Below, in pieces: positions 44,934 to 53,161 of a stretch of DNA of 64,000 bases. The translations under genes and the position numbers were made by a program. The DNA lies in assembly GCF_003614885.1 (NCBI RefSeq), contig NZ_QZMS01000011.1, forward strand, positions 124,001 to 188,000. Direction: 5' to 3'. This DNA comes from Photobacterium salinisoli. GTDB taxonomy: Bacteria > Pseudomonadota > Gammaproteobacteria > Enterobacterales > Vibrionaceae. The notes under the pieces were generated by a model, which was given only the letters and a program-made list of their open reading frames with translations, ran no database searches and was not told where the DNA came from. The first letter of the stretch is position 1; every line of letters starts with the position of its first letter.

Positions 44934-46147
44934 TTTTTCATCACCTGACTAAAACCAGCACTTAATACTGCCTCAAGAATTGATGTATTCATCATGCATC
45001 GCTTTTGTTTTCCGACGATGCTGAGCTTGGTTGTCTCTGCCCGAAGCATATTCAAGCTCATATGGCGCAAGCAAGACAGATTCTCTGCCCCATGAGCTTT
45101 GTATATCTGGTAGGCATCTTCATTCATACTGACATCAAGCACCCAATGCATGGACTCTATACCCCAATTCTCTCTAACGGCCGTCGCAGCTTGCTCTGCG
45201 CTAAGCTCTTTGGAGCTAATGTAGTAACGATACTCTAGGTCGATGTCTTTTCCTTTTTCAAGGCGGAAGTTTTCAACCATCACAATGCTCTTCAAGTTTT
45301 TCCAGCGAGAGAAATCACCTTCTAACTCCGTACTATCAATAACATAGCATTGCCGAGACTCTATACGCCCGTGCCCTTCTTCAAACGAGATATCACCTGC
45401 AACATTTGCTCGCTGAGAGGAGAACGCATTTTCTATCGCTTGGCGGAGTGTTCCTTGATTACTCTTAACCGCAAGTAAGTAATCTCCTCCTTGTTCTACA
45501 ATGGCGCTGGCTATCTTGGTTTGACAGGCCATCGCATCAATGGTCACTAAGGCTCCCTTAATGTCGAGCATCTTTATCAGTTCAGGGATCGCGGTTATTT
45601 CATTACTTTTTTGTTCGGTTTTGAGCTGCCCTAACACGAGCTTGTTTGATGAAGCATAAGCACTGATCATAAGAATGGTGCTCGCTCTGTCTTCACGATT
45701 GTATGAGCCCCGAAGCGTTTTGCCATCAATAGCAACGACTTGACCTTCGGTAAGAGTATGTACCGATGACATCCAGTTGACGAAGCATTCATGAAACTGC
45801 TCGGGTTCAATGGTTGATATTATGCGAGCAATCGTGTCATCAACAGGAATACAGTTCAAAAAGAGAGCATTGCGCTTAAACTAGTCATGGTGACCGAGAA
45901 TATATTCACGAATATCAAACCACCCCTTCGCGCCAGCAATGACGGCACACAATGCTCCGAACATAACTTCAAAGAGGCAATAGGTCACTTTAGCGCCTTG
46001 CCGCTGGTCGATGATTGGCTGAAAGTGTTCTTTGAAGTGGTCAATGTGCATGGTGCTCTCCCGAAAAAGGGAGTATATGATCACAACCAGATGTGATCGT
46101 CAAATTGATAGTGATTTTGACTAAAAAACGTTCACGATCTCACCCTG
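44910..46147 (-). mobile_element. ISAs1-family insertion sequence (degenerate)
   Basis: About 1.24 kb, the usual size for ISAs1 elements, with a single transposase gene on the minus strand. Imperfect terminal inverted repeats were found by eye: CAGGGCGACCGCATGAGTG at the left and, on the other strand at the right, CAGGGTGAGATCGTGAACG (12 of 19 identical). No 8-10 bp direct repeat is seen outside these ends, so the copy has rearranged since insertion or one boundary is slightly wrong. Confidence 0.7.
44930..46051 (-). pseudogene. ISAs1-family transposase, broken by stop and frameshift
   Basis: The N-terminal piece (MHIDHFKEHFQPIIDQRQGAKVTY...AGAKGWFDIREYILGHHD) ends at a TAG at 45881-45883 where I recall family members having Trp. 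A few codons later (45856-45880) the frame shifts. The main piece continues NCIPVDDTIARIISTIEPEQF, QVVAIDGKTLRGS (DDE catalytic Asp), VTIDAMACQ (second Asp) and RENWGIESMHWVLDVSMNEDA (Glu), down to AGFSQVMKN. Catalytic residues survive but the protein cannot be made in one piece. Confidence 0.88.
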
Positions 46148-46315
46148 ACACGCTTGATACCATTAAGGCTATGAAAGAATGGAGCTTAGGTGCTAACCGA
46201 TATTCTAATACCGTCGATCCAAATGAATTGGCATTGCACAACCAAACTGAACCCAGACGGCTCGCTGAAAGCCAATGGCACAACCGTGGATTATAAGGAA
46301 GACGCTTTTGAATAA
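46148..46315 (+). pseudogene. Frameshifted 3' remnant of a gene, possibly a toxin
   Basis: Right of the IS, one frame reads DTIKAMKEWSLGANRYSNTVD and a second continues NWHCTTKLNPDGSLKANG then TTVDYKEDAFE before TAA at 46313-46315. Both pieces look protein-like, suggesting the end of a longer gene with a frameshift, cut by the IS. Its stop overlaps the next gene's TTG start by 8 bases, a layout common for toxin-immunity pairs. The toxin identity is an inference from the neighbour; no toxin motif is visible. Confidence 0.4.
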
Positions 46316-47258
46316 CATCAATGCTCTCAGCCATCATATTCTGGATAAAGTATCTGCTGATGTGAATGTCAGCGATCGTTTAAACTCCTGGCTTGACCCT
46401 TTAATTGCGAGGGATATGCCTTCCGAAGCTTTGGAAGGAATAGCACCAGAAGGGCATCAAAATATCCTTGGCATTAAGCAAGAAACCCTTCTATGGATTC
46501 TTGGCAGACTTGTCGTGAAACAGGCACCGAAGGATCAGATCGAATGGTTTTTGAAATCATTCAGGGATCATGGTCTGGCCTATTACCGTCTGGTGTTTAA
46601 TCAGGGGGACTTTGTCCCCTTCAGTATCAACCAGCACCACTACGATGGGTTTGGCAAACCAACAGACTTTCGCCTGAATCTGGACGACTGGGTGCTGGTG
46701 TTTGCCTGCTGCCTGATTTTGCAGGACTATTCAGGGGCTTATGAGTTGTGTGAATTGAATGAAGCACACATTGATCTGGATGCAAGGCAAAACGGCCCTT
46801 CAAATCGGGCATTTGATAAAGCCATGCTTAACCTGCTGAAAGGCATTCTGTACCCCGATGCAGACATGAACGCTTTACTGGTGGATTCGGCCGAGAAAAT
46901 ATTCAAGCCTGAATGCGTCGGCCATGAAGAGCGGCAGGAAGTAGTCAATTACAAATTTTTACCCCTGATCCCACTCATTCATGCCATGTACAGCCCGAAC
47001 AGGGAAACGGCTTATCCCGAAAAGCTTCAGGCTGCACTGCAAGATCACAAAGACTATTTCAGCCAGCATCATCCCTTTGATGCGCAGAACTGGTTTGCGA
47101 TGACGATCATCGGTCTGGCTGCACTCGCCTATCACCGCTGGGGCCTTGAGCCCCAGATTGAGACGCTGTATATGCCCGAGTGGATTGTCAAAGAACCCAA
47201 TATTGATTCGAAACGGAAAACCTACCGGGACGTTTTTGGTGATCAATATGATGATTAA
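46308..47258 (+). CDS. Candidate immunity protein (Imm49-like)
   Basis: 316 residues from TTG 46308, which has AAGGAAG about 6 nt upstream and overlaps the preceding remnant's stop; the longer frame from 46275 is less likely. No signal peptide; helix-rich and acidic (NNINALSHHILDKVSADVNV..., LDDWVLVFACCLILQDYSGAYELCEL, NWFAMTIIGLAALAYHRWGLEPQIETLYMPEWIV). The layout recalls Imm49-family immunity proteins, but this is from memory. The strong terminator after it makes it the last gene of its unit. It appears intact although its upstream partner is decayed. Confidence 0.5.
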   Translation: MNNINALSHHILDKVSADVNVSDRLNSWLDPLIARDMPSEALEGIAPEGHQNILGIKQETLLWILGRLVVKQAPKDQIEWFLKSFRDHGLAYYRLVFNQGDFVPFSINQHHYDGFGKPTDFRLNLDDWVLVFACCLILQDYSGAYELCELNEAHIDLDARQNGPSNRAFDKAMLNLLKGILYPDADMNALLVDSAEKIFKPECVGHEERQEVVNYKFLPLIPLIHAMYSPNRETAYPEKLQAALQDHKDYFSQHHPFDAQNWFAMTIIGLAALAYHRWGLEPQIETLYMPEWIVKEPNIDSKRKTYRDVFGDQYDD

Positions 47259-47282
47259 GATGGCCGTTTCACTATAAACATC

Positions 47283-47313
47283 AGACTCCGGGAACTCCCC
47301 GGAGTCTTTTTTT
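47283..47313 (+). terminator. Strong Rho-independent terminator
   Basis: AGACTCCGGG-AACTC-CCCGGAGTCT followed by six further T; ends the immunity-gene transcript. Confidence 0.93.
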
Positions 47314-47406
47314 GGCAGCAAACAACTCCCCTTGCTTCGGTCCCATGCTATAGTCATTTCTTCGGAAAAACCGCTTTCTGAGCGTACAGTTAATGGAAGA
47401 AGATAA

Positions 47407-48447
47407 ATGACCGAGAGCCTTTCCATCCCCTCCCAGCAATACCTTGATTTTCGTTCTGATACTGTCACCCGACCATCGGCTGCCATGCGTCAGGCAATGG
47501 CCAATGCGGCCGTTGGTGATGATGTTTACGGAGATGACCCCACAGTCAATGAGCTGGAACAATGGGCTGCAGAACGTCATGGCTTTGAAGCCGCGCTTTT
47601 TTGTAGTTCCGGCACACAGGCCAACCTGCTCGGGCTGATGGCACACTGCGAACGTGGTGATGAATACCTGTGCGGTCAGCAGGCCCACAACTACAAATTT
47701 GAAGGTGGCGGCGCGGCGGTGCTGGGCTCAATTCAGCCACAGCCGATCGAGAACCTGCCCGACGGAACATTGCCTTTTGATAAGCTGGCGGCTGCCATTA
47801 AACCGGACGACAGTCACTTCGCACGTACCAGGTTGCTCAGTCTGGAAAATACCATTAACGGCAAGGTGCTTCCGCTGTCTTATCTGGCTGAAGCCAGAAC
47901 TTTTGTCGACCAACACGGCCTCTCGCTGCACTTAGATGGTGCCCGGGTTTACAACGCGGTGGCTGCGCTGGATGTGGATATCACCGAAATAGTCAAATAC
48001 TTCGATTCGTTCACGATTTGCCTGTCGAAAGGGCTGGGCGCACCGGTGGGGTCGCTGTTGCTTGGCAATAAAGAGTTAATCAAAAAAGCCAGACGCTGGC
48101 GCAAAGTGCTGGGTGGCGGTATGCGTCAGGCCGGTATTCTGGCTGCAGCGGGTAAAATCGCCCTACAGGAAAATACGGATCGCCTGAAGGAAGACCATGA
48201 GAATGCCCGTTATTTAGCGGAGCAGTTAAACACTGTGCCGGGATTCAGCACCAAGCCAGAATTAGTAGCAACCAATATTCTGTTCGCGAAAGTGGACGGC
48301 GGTATCAATCAGGCGCAATTACTTTCAACACTGAAAGAAAAAGGGATTCTCCTGAGTCAGGGTAATCCAATGCGTTTGGTTACCCATTTAGATGTCAGCC
48401 GTGATGATATTGATCGCTTAATTGCAGAGCTGAAATCCGCACTGTAA
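47407..48447 (+). CDS. ltaE: Low-specificity L-threonine aldolase
   Basis: PLP enzyme splitting threonine or allo-threonine into glycine and acetaldehyde. 346 residues; N-terminus LDFRSDTVTRPSAAMRQAM with VGDDVYGDDPTV, PLP-binding Lys208 in TICLSKGLGAPVGSLL, and DGARVYNA. Monocistronic with a GAAGA ribosome site. It generates glycine, the substrate of the gcvT/glyA system 14 kb away. Confidence 0.95.
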   Translation: MTESLSIPSQQYLDFRSDTVTRPSAAMRQAMANAAVGDDVYGDDPTVNELEQWAAERHGFEAALFCSSGTQANLLGLMAHCERGDEYLCGQQAHNYKFEGGGAAVLGSIQPQPIENLPDGTLPFDKLAAAIKPDDSHFARTRLLSLENTINGKVLPLSYLAEARTFVDQHGLSLHLDGARVYNAVAALDVDITEIVKYFDSFTICLSKGLGAPVGSLLLGNKELIKKARRWRKVLGGGMRQAGILAAAGKIALQENTDRLKEDHENARYLAEQLNTVPGFSTKPELVATNILFAKVDGGINQAQLLSTLKEKGILLSQGNPMRLVTHLDVSRDDIDRLIAELKSAL

Positions 48448-48533
48448 ACCTCAGCCTGCCACCACAGTGTTACTGGTGGCAGGCAAATCTTCTCAATCAG
48501 ATCGTCGCCGTATCGGTCAGTGCCCTGTTTGAT

Positions 48534-49976
48534 CTAACCAAACTCAGCCGTATTTAATACCAGATGTACCGCAATACTTAATGCATACCCCAGTGCAATA
48601 ACCGGTGCCCACTTGAGGTGACCGAAAAAAGTATATTTACCATGAGCCGCCCCCATCAGAGCGACTCCGGCAGCAGAGCCAATCGACAGCAAACTGCCGC
48701 CAACTCCGGCGGTTAATGTCACCAGCAACCAGTTACCAATCGACATATCCGGGTTCATCGTCAGCACAGCAAACATAACAGGAATATTATCAATGACTGC
48801 AGAAAGAACACCGACGGTAATATTGGCCCACATAGGATCCCATTGTGTGTACATCAGATTTGAGGCCACACTCAGATAGCCCAGTAAGCTTAACCCGCCG
48901 ACACACATCACCACGCCATAGAAAAACAACAAAGTATCCCACTCCGCCATCGATATCCGCCTGAATACATCAAAGGGCACCACAGAGCCAAGCCGTTCCA
49001 GCGCCGCATTGTCATTATTGGCCATAGCAATTGCTCGTTTTTTCTCCAGTGAACGCGGCAAGGTTTTTTGCAGAAAAAAGCCAAACAAAGAGAGATACGC
49101 CAGCCCCATCATCATCCCCATGACGGGCGGAAAGTGCAGATAAGCATGGAAAGCCACCGCAGTCAGTATCGTCAGCAAAAACAGGATCACGATACGCCGC
49201 GCGCCCCGTTTCAGCTCCACATACTCGCTAATCGTTTCAGGTTTAGTGCGGGGAACAAAGAAAGACATGATTAACGCCGGCACAATATAATTCACCAGTG
49301 AAGGGATAAATAACTCAAAAAACTGGGTAAACCGTACCAGACCTGCCTGCCAGACCATCAGTGTTGTGATATCACCAAACGGACTGAACGCACCGCCCGC
49401 ATTGGCAGCGACTACGATATTGATACAGGCAAGGTTGATAAAACGGGTGTTATCCCCGCCCACTTTCATCACTACAGCACACATAAGTAATGCCGTAGTC
49501 AGGTTGTCGGCCACCGGGGAGATAAAAAAGGCCAGAAACCCCGTCAGCCAGAACAGCGTTCGGAAGTTAAATCCTTTACTGACCATCCAGCCTTGAAGCG
49601 CATCAAACAATCGCCGCTCTTCCATGGCGCTGATGTACGTCATTGCCACCAGCAGGAACAGCATCAGCTCGGCGTATTCCAGTAAGTTATGCTCCAGCGC
49701 CATATGTGCTGTCTCGATCGCGCCCTGCTCTTTGTAAGCAAAACCAATCATGATCCAGATGATACCTGCTGCCAGCAGCATAGGTTTTGACTTGCGAAGC
49801 TGCAGATACTCTTCTGCCATCACCAACCCATAAGCCACCACAAATATCAGAATGGCGATATAGCCAATGGTCGTCCGGGTCAGATCTAACCCCGCACCAT
49901 CAGTACTGGCACTGGCTAAAAAGGGACATCCGAGCAAGATCAGAAGAAGGACAAAGTAAGACACTTTTTTACGCAT
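48534..49976 (-). CDS. nhaD: Na+/H+ antiporter NhaD
   Basis: 480 residues: a signal-like first segment (SYFVLLLILLGCPFLASAS) followed by about 12 membrane helices of the ion-transporter (IT) superfamily. Family landmarks include VAMTYISAMEERRLFDAL, FISPVADNLTTALLMCAVV and NAGGAFSPFGDITTLMVW. In Vibrio NhaD exports sodium at alkaline pH. Fits a marine lifestyle alongside KtrAB. Monocistronic. Confidence 0.93.
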   Translation of the reverse strand: MRKKVSYFVLLLILLGCPFLASASTDGAGLDLTRTTIGYIAILIFVVAYGLVMAEEYLQLRKSKPMLLAAGIIWIMIGFAYKEQGAIETAHMALEHNLLEYAELMLFLLVAMTYISAMEERRLFDALQGWMVSKGFNFRTLFWLTGFLAFFISPVADNLTTALLMCAVVMKVGGDNTRFINLACINIVVAANAGGAFSPFGDITTLMVWQAGLVRFTQFFELFIPSLVNYIVPALIMSFFVPRTKPETISEYVELKRGARRIVILFLLTILTAVAFHAYLHFPPVMGMMMGLAYLSLFGFFLQKTLPRSLEKKRAIAMANNDNAALERLGSVVPFDVFRRISMAEWDTLLFFYGVVMCVGGLSLLGYLSVASNLMYTQWDPMWANITVGVLSAVIDNIPVMFAVLTMNPDMSIGNWLLVTLTAGVGGSLLSIGSAAGVALMGAAHGKYTFFGHLKWAPVIALGYALSIAVHLVLNTAEFG

Positions 49977-50115
49977 TCTCTACTCCATGAGACAACACAC
50001 TCAACAAACAATACACTGTTGCATTTTTTATATTGTGGTTCAGGACTGCAATAATGCGATGAAATTACTCAAAAATTTGTAGTGCTTCACTTTTCACTGA
50101 GACACTCGGCCAATG

Positions 50116-50146
50116 AGAAAAAGACAGGGACTCAAACTGGTCCCTG
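50116..50146 (-). terminator. Terminator of the endonuclease gene
   Basis: CAGGGAC (50125-50131) pairs with GTCCCTG (50140-50146); on the minus strand CTTTTTC follows. Confidence 0.75.
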
Positions 50147-50158
50147 ACGGCGAGATGT

Positions 50159-51466
50159 TTATTGACCCCATATTTCTGTTACAAATTCCGGATAATCGAC
50201 AAAGGGGTTGCGATTGCCCTGGAAACTGTAGGCGTCTTCGTTGCGATCCAACTCTTTCTGACTGACCGGATCCTCCTGGTGCCATTGCAGTAACATTGCC
50301 AGGAACCAATCCTCAAACACCTGATCACTGGTTCCGTTCAACACTGCATCGCCGTGTGTATCATTCGATTCCCAGCCGGAAATCACGTTTTGGTAACGGG
50401 TAGCCATATAAAAATACGCCCGGGCAAGATCACCTTTAAAGGCATCGACCGGCTCAAACACAGTACCAGAATAACTCAGGCCGGACGCCGCTGAACCCAG
50501 CTTTGAACCATTATCAGAAGTATAAGTCGCGCTGCCAACTTCACCGTAAGGGTAACTGCTCCGTCTGCCATTCACATAACCATCTGTCGGGAACACATGG
50601 TGCACATCGGTATTCATCGGTGCAACCGCCCCGCCAAACCAGCTACGAGGGAAAGAATGCTCACGGTTGTAACAATCGCCCTCACCACTATAGGAACCAC
50701 ACTGGTCATTCCCGGGTGTGAAGGTATAACTATCGGTCCCCGATGGGTTCTCTGAATAAATGTCCAGAATAGAGCCGTCATTCTCATAGCTTTCATCCAG
50801 TTCATTCGCGCCGTAAAACGTCCACAGATCGCTATAGCTCTGGGCACTGTGATCCTTAATGATATTGTACAGTTCCGTTTTCAGTGTGTATCCGGTCAAG
50901 CCTTCAGCCGTCTGATAGTAACTCGACAGATCACTCAGCCCGCTTCCTTCACTGGCTCCGCCTGAAGTGCCGCCCTCGCTAGGCTCAAACCGATCCACAT
51001 AAACCACTTCTGAACCATCAAACCCCGGTTGGTCATAGAAACGTAGTCCTACTTCAATATTGGTGGTACTCCCGGCTGTATAGCTATACCTGAGTTGCTG
51101 CCACTGGCCGGTATTTGCCGGGATGGAATAATCCAGATAACCATCAACATACAAGCGTGCCGCCACATTTCCCTCTGTGTGGTAAATCCAGACACTGAAA
51201 TCGTATGTTTCACCACGGGTCACACTGACAGTCTGACGAAAATCCGTTGAACTTTGGGTGCCAGTATTGACGGTTATTGCCGCCGCACTGCTTCCCGAAT
51301 AAACCTGACTGTTGGTTTCACTGACACTGATCCCTGAATCAAGGATTGTCCAGTGCGCCGCACTCCCATTAGTCCAGCTTTCAAAGTCACCGTTACTGAG
51401 CTGAGCGACAGCCTCGCCCTGTACCCCGAATATTAAAAGCCCCAGCAGCGTTAGTGCTCGTTTCAT
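50159..51466 (-). CDS. Secreted endonuclease I with N-terminal carbohydrate-binding-like domain
   Basis: 435 residues, about twice the size of Dns/EndA. Signal peptide (LTLLGLLIFGVQGEAVA), then a beta-sandwich (QLSNGDFESWTNGSAAHWTIL...YVDRFEPSEG, residues about 22-165) of the CBM/galactose-binding type, a Gly/Ser linker, and the endonuclease I domain with NREHSFPRSWFGG, MNTDVHHVFPTDGYVNGRRS and RNEDAYSFQGNRNPFVDYPEF. The catalytic His/Asn residues are present. Likely degrades extracellular DNA while bound to a surface glycan (inference). Confidence 0.9.
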   Translation of the reverse strand: MKRALTLLGLLIFGVQGEAVAQLSNGDFESWTNGSAAHWTILDSGISVSETNSQVYSGSSAAAITVNTGTQSSTDFRQTVSVTRGETYDFSVWIYHTEGNVAARLYVDGYLDYSIPANTGQWQQLRYSYTAGSTTNIEVGLRFYDQPGFDGSEVVYVDRFEPSEGGTSGGASEGSGLSDLSSYYQTAEGLTGYTLKTELYNIIKDHSAQSYSDLWTFYGANELDESYENDGSILDIYSENPSGTDSYTFTPGNDQCGSYSGEGDCYNREHSFPRSWFGGAVAPMNTDVHHVFPTDGYVNGRRSSYPYGEVGSATYTSDNGSKLGSAASGLSYSGTVFEPVDAFKGDLARAYFYMATRYQNVISGWESNDTHGDAVLNGTSDQVFEDWFLAMLLQWHQEDPVSQKELDRNEDAYSFQGNRNPFVDYPEFVTEIWGQ

Positions 51467-51891
51467 TTGTCATCCCGTTGTCTTTGTTAATGATCTGTTA
51501 ATAAAATAAAGTTGCACACAAATCTCGGTTTTTGAACAAAATTATGAATGCCTTGTCACTTTTTTGATAACTAAGTCAAAATAACAACAGAAGATGAAAT
51601 AAACATGAAAGGGGCTCATTGACAGTACAGCAAGCCAAACCGCTGAGACATCCGGTAAAAAATATCCTCAGAAACAAAGTTTTTACTAAGCTGGAAGTAG
51701 TACTAATCAGAATCTACCGATGGTCAGATTTTCCATGAGGTAAAACAGTCAATGAAAAGGCAGGAATTGCCATAACTCTTGACGCCGAATACAAATTATC
51801 CGGCACAGTCACGAGTCATCAGAGCACACAATGAGCTGCTCTTTATTTTGATAGGTATCTCTCGGCGTCATCTGAATAGGGGCACTGGACT
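51467..51891. other. Intergenic region between divergent endonuclease and carboxypeptidase genes
   Basis: 425 nt that must contain two promoters; no ORF, no T-tailed hairpin and no clear operator found. A+T-rich in the half nearest the endonuclease. Confidence 0.5.
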
Positions 51892-53124
51892 ATGATAAAA
51901 ACACTGTTTAGACCCGCGTTGTTATGCTGTACAACCGGCCTGTACCTTGCTTTGGTTCCCCCCGCTTTGGCAGAAGATCCACTGATACCCAGCCCCCCAG
52001 AGATAGCCGCCGATGCCTGGGTTCTGATGAGCTACCAGTCAGGGCAAGTGATCGCAGGTAGTAATGAACACAAAGCCCATGCCCCCGCCAGCCTGGTCAA
52101 AATTATGACAAGTTATGTGGTCGGGACTGAGCTGAAAGCCGGTCATATTCACGATGATGACAAAGTGGTGATTAGCGAAAATGCCTGGAGTCAAAAATTT
52201 CCGGGCTCATCCGTCATGTTTATCAAAGTGGGCGATGAAGTCTCCGTTGACGACCTTAATCATGGCGTGATCGTGTCTTCCGGTAACGATGCCACTGTCG
52301 CACTTGCCGAGCATGTTGCCGGACATACTTCAGCATTTATCGAAATGATGAACCAACAGGCTGAAAAGCTGGGTATGAACAATACCTATTTTACCAATCC
52401 ACACGGTCTGGATAACGATCAGCAAGCTACAACCGCTTATGACATGGCGCTGCTGACGCGGGCTTTTATCCATGATTTGCCTGAAATGTATGAAATGTTC
52501 AAAATCAAATCATTCACTTTCAACAACATTAAACAAGGCAACCGTAACCCGCTTCTCTGGGACACCAGCCTCAATGCTGATGGCGTGAAAACGGGATATA
52601 CAAAGGATGCCGGCTATAGCCTGGTTTCTTCCGCATCCCAGGATGATTTCAGGCTGATAGCCGTGGTTTTGGGAACAGAGAACGTGAATGCCCGCCGTAA
52701 TGAAAGCAAAAAGTTACTGACCTGGGGTTTTCGTTTCTATCAGGATGTTAAACCTGATTTTGACAGTAACACACTGAAAAAAGCCAGAGTCTGGTATGGG
52801 TCGCCGTCAAACGTTCAGGTTGAAGTCGGTGATGGCGGCGTGATTACCGTGCCGCGCCGCCAGCGGAAAAGCCTGGAGCATAAAGTCTTCTATAATGCCG
52901 ATCTGGAAGCCCCTGTCACCAAAGGCCAGCAGGTTGGTAAAGTTGAATGGTATCTCGACAAGCATTTACTGACAGTTCAGCCGATTCTTGCTGCTGAGAC
53001 TTCAGAAAAAGCGCCATGGTACAAATCTATGATAGATACCGTCTGGCGGCCGATTGGTCGCTGGTTCAGTGATCAGGACTGGGACCCGAGAACCGAAAAA
53101 GCCATCACCGAAACCACGCAATAA
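51892..53124 (+). CDS. dacA: D-alanyl-D-alanine carboxypeptidase (PBP5/6, DacA type)
   Basis: 410 residues. Signal peptide (LLCCTTGLYLALVPPALA), penicillin-binding triad SLVK (Ser67-Lys70), SGN (130-132) and KTG (233-235), then the PBP5 C-terminal beta domain and an amphipathic end (APWYKSMIDTVWRPIGRWF) that anchors it to the inner membrane. Removes terminal D-Ala from peptidoglycan stem peptides, limiting cross-links. It is upstream of and convergent with sgrR. Confidence 0.92.
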   Translation: MIKTLFRPALLCCTTGLYLALVPPALAEDPLIPSPPEIAADAWVLMSYQSGQVIAGSNEHKAHAPASLVKIMTSYVVGTELKAGHIHDDDKVVISENAWSQKFPGSSVMFIKVGDEVSVDDLNHGVIVSSGNDATVALAEHVAGHTSAFIEMMNQQAEKLGMNNTYFTNPHGLDNDQQATTAYDMALLTRAFIHDLPEMYEMFKIKSFTFNNIKQGNRNPLLWDTSLNADGVKTGYTKDAGYSLVSSASQDDFRLIAVVLGTENVNARRNESKKLLTWGFRFYQDVKPDFDSNTLKKARVWYGSPSNVQVEVGDGGVITVPRRQRKSLEHKVFYNADLEAPVTKGQQVGKVEWYLDKHLLTVQPILAAETSEKAPWYKSMIDTVWRPIGRWFSDQDWDPRTEKAITETTQ

Positions 53125-53136
53125 ATGACAAAGGCC

Positions 53137-53161
53137 ACCGGGTCTATTCCAGACCCGGTTT
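53137..53161 (+). terminator. Terminator of dacA, overlapping the 3' end of sgrR
   Basis: ACCGGGTCT-ATTCC-AGACCCGGT followed by TT. The right arm lies inside the last codons of the convergent sgrR gene. Confidence 0.7.

Noticed and set aside
46093-46296. 67-codon ORF crossing the IS right end as a complete gene
   Set aside because: It begins inside the IS and crosses its inverted repeat, so it is a chance fusion. Only the part right of 46147 is treated, as a gene remnant.
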